NCBI GenBank assembly: GCA_030917625.1
Contig: JAUPUJ010000005.1
Location: 1-23,840, forward strand
Reading direction: 5' to 3'
DNA length: 23,840 nucleotides
DNA from: Patescibacteria group bacterium
GTDB lineage: Bacteria; Patescibacteriota; Minisyncoccia; Phycocordibacterales; XYD1-FULL-46-19
Part shown: positions 21,662-23,840 of the stretch, in pieces
Position numbering within the stretch: position 1 is the first letter of the stretch
Layout of the letters: each line of letters opens with the position of its first letter
Notes under the pieces: model-generated
The model's database searches: none
Told to the model about the DNA's origin: nothing
The model's input: the letters and a program-made list of their open reading frames with translations, nothing else
Program-made: the position numbers and the translations under genes

Positions 21662-23398
21662 ATGAAAGCTGACAATCGTTATCGTGGTTTTTTATCTTCG
21701 ATTCAAACCCTAAGATCAATTTTTTTCACCCTGCCTATAATTTTTAAAATTATAGTTTTAGCTTGTGTTAGTGTTGGCACAATTACTCTTAGTATTTATT
21801 TGTGGCAAAAAAATATCGACTTAATGGTTGAAATACCAGCCCCTTATGGGTCATTTACTGAAGGCGTGGTTGGCAATCCTCGTTTTATTAATCCTATTTT
21901 AGCAGTCTCTGATGTTGATAAAGATTTAACCACTTTGATCTATTCTGGATTGATGCGTAAAAAATCAGACGGCAGTTTGATTGAAGACTTAGCTCAAAGT
22001 CATACTATTTCTGAAGACTTTAAAACCTATCACTTTATTTTAAAACCTGATCTAACTTGGCACGACGGTACACCGATTACCACTAAAGATATCGCTTATA
22101 CTATTAATAGCACTAAAAATCCTGATCTAAAAAGTCCTTTTCAATCTCTATGGAATAATGTGACGGTGGAAATCAAAAACGACCGAGAAATCACTTTTTC
22201 ACTAAATAAACCATTCCCGGGATTTTTAGAAATGCTCAGCCTTGGTATTTTACCAGCCCATATTTGGAGTAATATAGATATCAATAATTTTGCTTTTAGT
22301 GAATACAATCTAGACCCAATTGGTTCAGGACCTTACAAAATAGATAAAATTAAAAAAGACTCGGCTGGTGTACCCACTTTATTCGAATTAAAATCATTTA
22401 AAAATTTTGCTCTCGGCAAACCTCATATCAATCAAATCAATCTTCACTTATACCCCAACGAGACTCTACTTATCGCTGATTATGAACAAGGTCAAATCGA
22501 CAGCATGAATAGTGTTAATCCAAGTTATGTTGAGAAAATTAAATCGGCTGACAAAAGAATAATTACTACCCCCCTGCCTCGAGTGTTTGGTTTGTTTTTC
22601 AATCAAAATCAAAACCCCATATTTACTCAAGCTGAAGTTCGAGAAGCCTTAGATCTTTTGATAGACAAAAATTACATAGTTGAAAATGTTTTAAATGGTT
22701 ATGGCACAGTCGTTAACGGCCCTCTATCACCTCAAACTTTTGGTTATGAAGCCATTAAATCTACAGACATTGAAGCCGACCAAAGATCTCAAACTTCATT
22801 AGATATTCTGACGAAAAATGGTTGGACTCCCAATAAAGATGGTATTTTAATGAAAAAAATTAATGGCAGTGATACTTTATTAAAGCTGACGATCACCACT
22901 ACCGATTCAGAAGAACTTAAAACCATAGCTAGCTTTGTTAAAACCCAGTGGGAAAAAATAGGGATACAAGTCGACATCATTGTTTTAGACCAAAACACTT
23001 TAAACCAAGAAGCTATCCGCCCTCGCAAATACGATGTTCTTTTATTCGGCATGGTTATCGGCAACGAAGCCGACCTTTACTCTTTCTGGCATTCATCCCA
23101 GCGTAGTGACCCAGGATTAAATATATCTTTTTACACTAGTGTCCAAACAGACAACCTACTAGCGAAACTTGAAGACACTAACAACAAAGAACAACGTCGT
23201 GATTTAGTTAGACAAATTCAAAACACAATCGCGAGCGACCATCCAGCCGTGTTTATGTACAGTCCCTACTTTATATACGCTGCCCCTAAAGATGTGCAAA
23301 ATATAGAAATAAAATATTTAACAAGAAGTTCCGATCGCCTACTGCAAATTTATGACTGGTATATCGACACAGAATATATTTGGAAAATATTTAAATAA
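21662..23398 (+). CDS. Family 5 extracellular solute-binding protein (oligopeptide-binding type)
   Basis: 578 residues. A basic N-terminus and one hydrophobic helix (about 22-44) anchor it. The rest is the SBP_bac_5 fold: FTEGVVGNPRFINPILAVSDVDKDL near the start, LTWHDGTPITTKDIAYT, and DPIGSGPYKI (about 215). VLAC lies within the helix but hydrophobic residues continue past the Cys, so a cleaved lipoprotein signal is unlikely. Family members bind oligopeptides or other ligands for ABC import, but no permease or ATPase genes lie beside it. The spacing to secG suggests cotranscription; a TATAAT 3 nt before the ATG is too close to serve this start. RNase J follows after 30 nt. Confidence 0.9.
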   Translation: MKADNRYRGFLSSIQTLRSIFFTLPIIFKIIVLACVSVGTITLSIYLWQKNIDLMVEIPAPYGSFTEGVVGNPRFINPILAVSDVDKDLTTLIYSGLMRKKSDGSLIEDLAQSHTISEDFKTYHFILKPDLTWHDGTPITTKDIAYTINSTKNPDLKSPFQSLWNNVTVEIKNDREITFSLNKPFPGFLEMLSLGILPAHIWSNIDINNFAFSEYNLDPIGSGPYKIDKIKKDSAGVPTLFELKSFKNFALGKPHINQINLHLYPNETLLIADYEQGQIDSMNSVNPSYVEKIKSADKRIITTPLPRVFGLFFNQNQNPIFTQAEVREALDLLIDKNYIVENVLNGYGTVVNGPLSPQTFGYEAIKSTDIEADQRSQTSLDILTKNGWTPNKDGILMKKINGSDTLLKLTITTTDSEELKTIASFVKTQWEKIGIQVDIIVLDQNTLNQEAIRPRKYDVLLFGMVIGNEADLYSFWHSSQRSDPGLNISFYTSVQTDNLLAKLEDTNNKEQRRDLVRQIQNTIASDHPAVFMYSPYFIYAAPKDVQNIEIKYLTRSSDRLLQIYDWYIDTEYIWKIFK

Positions 23399-23428
23399 AA
23401 AAATTATTATCAAACTAAAATTAAAAAC

Positions 23429-23840
23429 ATGGAATCAAAATTTATTAAAAAAGACACTAACAGTAATACAATGACTAACACTCAAACACCTCATACGGAA
23501 CCAGCAACGAACGCACCCAGCAATTTACCTAAAACAAACCCACCTAAACACCCCCAAAGAAGTGGTGTTATGAACAGAAATAAAAACAATAAAAATCGTC
23601 CTTTTAATAAAAACCATTCAGGCGACAAAAACCAAACCACTAAAGCTGTAAGTAAAGTGACTCCAATTAAAAAAGGCGTCATCCGTATTATCCCCCTAGG
23701 TGGCGTCGAAGAAATCGGTAAAAACATGACCGCTATCGAATTTGAAGATGATATTATTGTTGTCGATGCTGGATTACAATTCCCAGACAATGATACTCCG
23801 GGAGTAGATTTTATTATTCCTGATACAACTTATTTAGAAA
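23429..23840 (+). CDS. rnj: Ribonuclease J, N-terminal part
   Basis: The first 137 codons; the gene continues past the right edge. From about residue 80 the sequence IRIIPLGGVEEIGKNMTAIE, then IIVVDAGLQFPD, is the start of the metallo-beta-lactamase domain of RNase J. RNase J is a 5'-3' exo- and endonuclease central to RNA turnover in bacteria that lack RNase E. The first 75 or so residues are a low-complexity extension rich in Asn, Lys, Thr and Pro (MESKFIKKDTNSNTM onward), absent from classic RNase J and likely disordered. ATG 23429 is the first start; ATG at 23471 and 23570 are alternatives that would shorten the extension. The catalytic HxHxDH motif lies beyond the window. Confidence 0.9.
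   Translation, partial: MESKFIKKDTNSNTMTNTQTPHTEPATNAPSNLPKTNPPKHPQRSGVMNRNKNNKNRPFNKNHSGDKNQTTKAVSKVTPIKKGVIRIIPLGGVEEIGKNMTAIEFEDDIIVVDAGLQFPDNDTPGVDFIIPDTTYLE

Noticed and set aside
23491..23790. A 99-codon minus-strand open frame
   Set aside because: Antisense to RNase J, whose coding sequence is recognisable and continues to the window edge.
1..23840. CRISPR arrays, insertion sequences or prophage genes
   Set aside because: No regularly spaced repeats, transposase, integrase or phage structural genes are seen on either strand.

Overview
The window looks like a chromosome segment of a Patescibacteria/CPR (Parcubacteria-like) bacterium. The genome is AT-rich and tightly packed, and nearly all genes end in TAA. 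Most start codons lack a Shine-Dalgarno sequence. Several sit 3-8 nt behind a TATAAT box, so their mRNAs are probably leaderless. Small membrane proteins, a RNHCP-type zinc protein, a VKOR/DsbA pair, a B12-dependent ribonucleotide reductase and a tRNA gene without encoded CCA fit that group. The placement is inference from gene content; no 16S rRNA or ribosomal protein gene is present.

Layout. 1-6568: genes on the minus strand for an O-antigen-ligase-like TPR membrane protein, MurJ, LepA, an FtsB/DivIC-like protein and the start of a RNHCP protein, plus a 37-residue membrane peptide gene on the plus strand (502-615) facing lepA. 6639-7173: RNase P RNA between two terminators. 7187-10864: nrdJ, then the DsbA-VKOR disulfide pair. 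11001-13441: an apparently foreign insert with an ABC exporter, a DinB-fold protein and an unlisted 37-residue peptide gene that has the only clear strong ribosome binding site in the window. 13516-13728: a two-helix membrane protein on the plus strand. 13785-16032: htpX, two hypothetical genes and tRNA-Ser(GGA). 16114-19030: lemA and a large secreted repeat protein. 19145-21122: groES-groEL. 21364-end: secG, an orphan family 5 solute-binding protein and the start of RNase J, on the plus strand.

How the genes fit together. Envelope functions dominate: lipid II flipping (MurJ), division (FtsB), secretion (SecG), extracytoplasmic disulfide formation (DsbA/VKOR) with a 14-cysteine secreted protein as a plausible substrate, and membrane quality control (HtpX). 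Folding stress is covered by groESL, whose promoter has two inverted repeats and no CIRCE element. RNA processing is covered by RNase P RNA and RNase J.

The best leads are the 37-residue peptide with its exporter neighbourhood, the groESL operator candidate, the RNase P RNA without a GGU motif in L15 matched to a CCA-less tRNA gene, and the leaderless start pattern.
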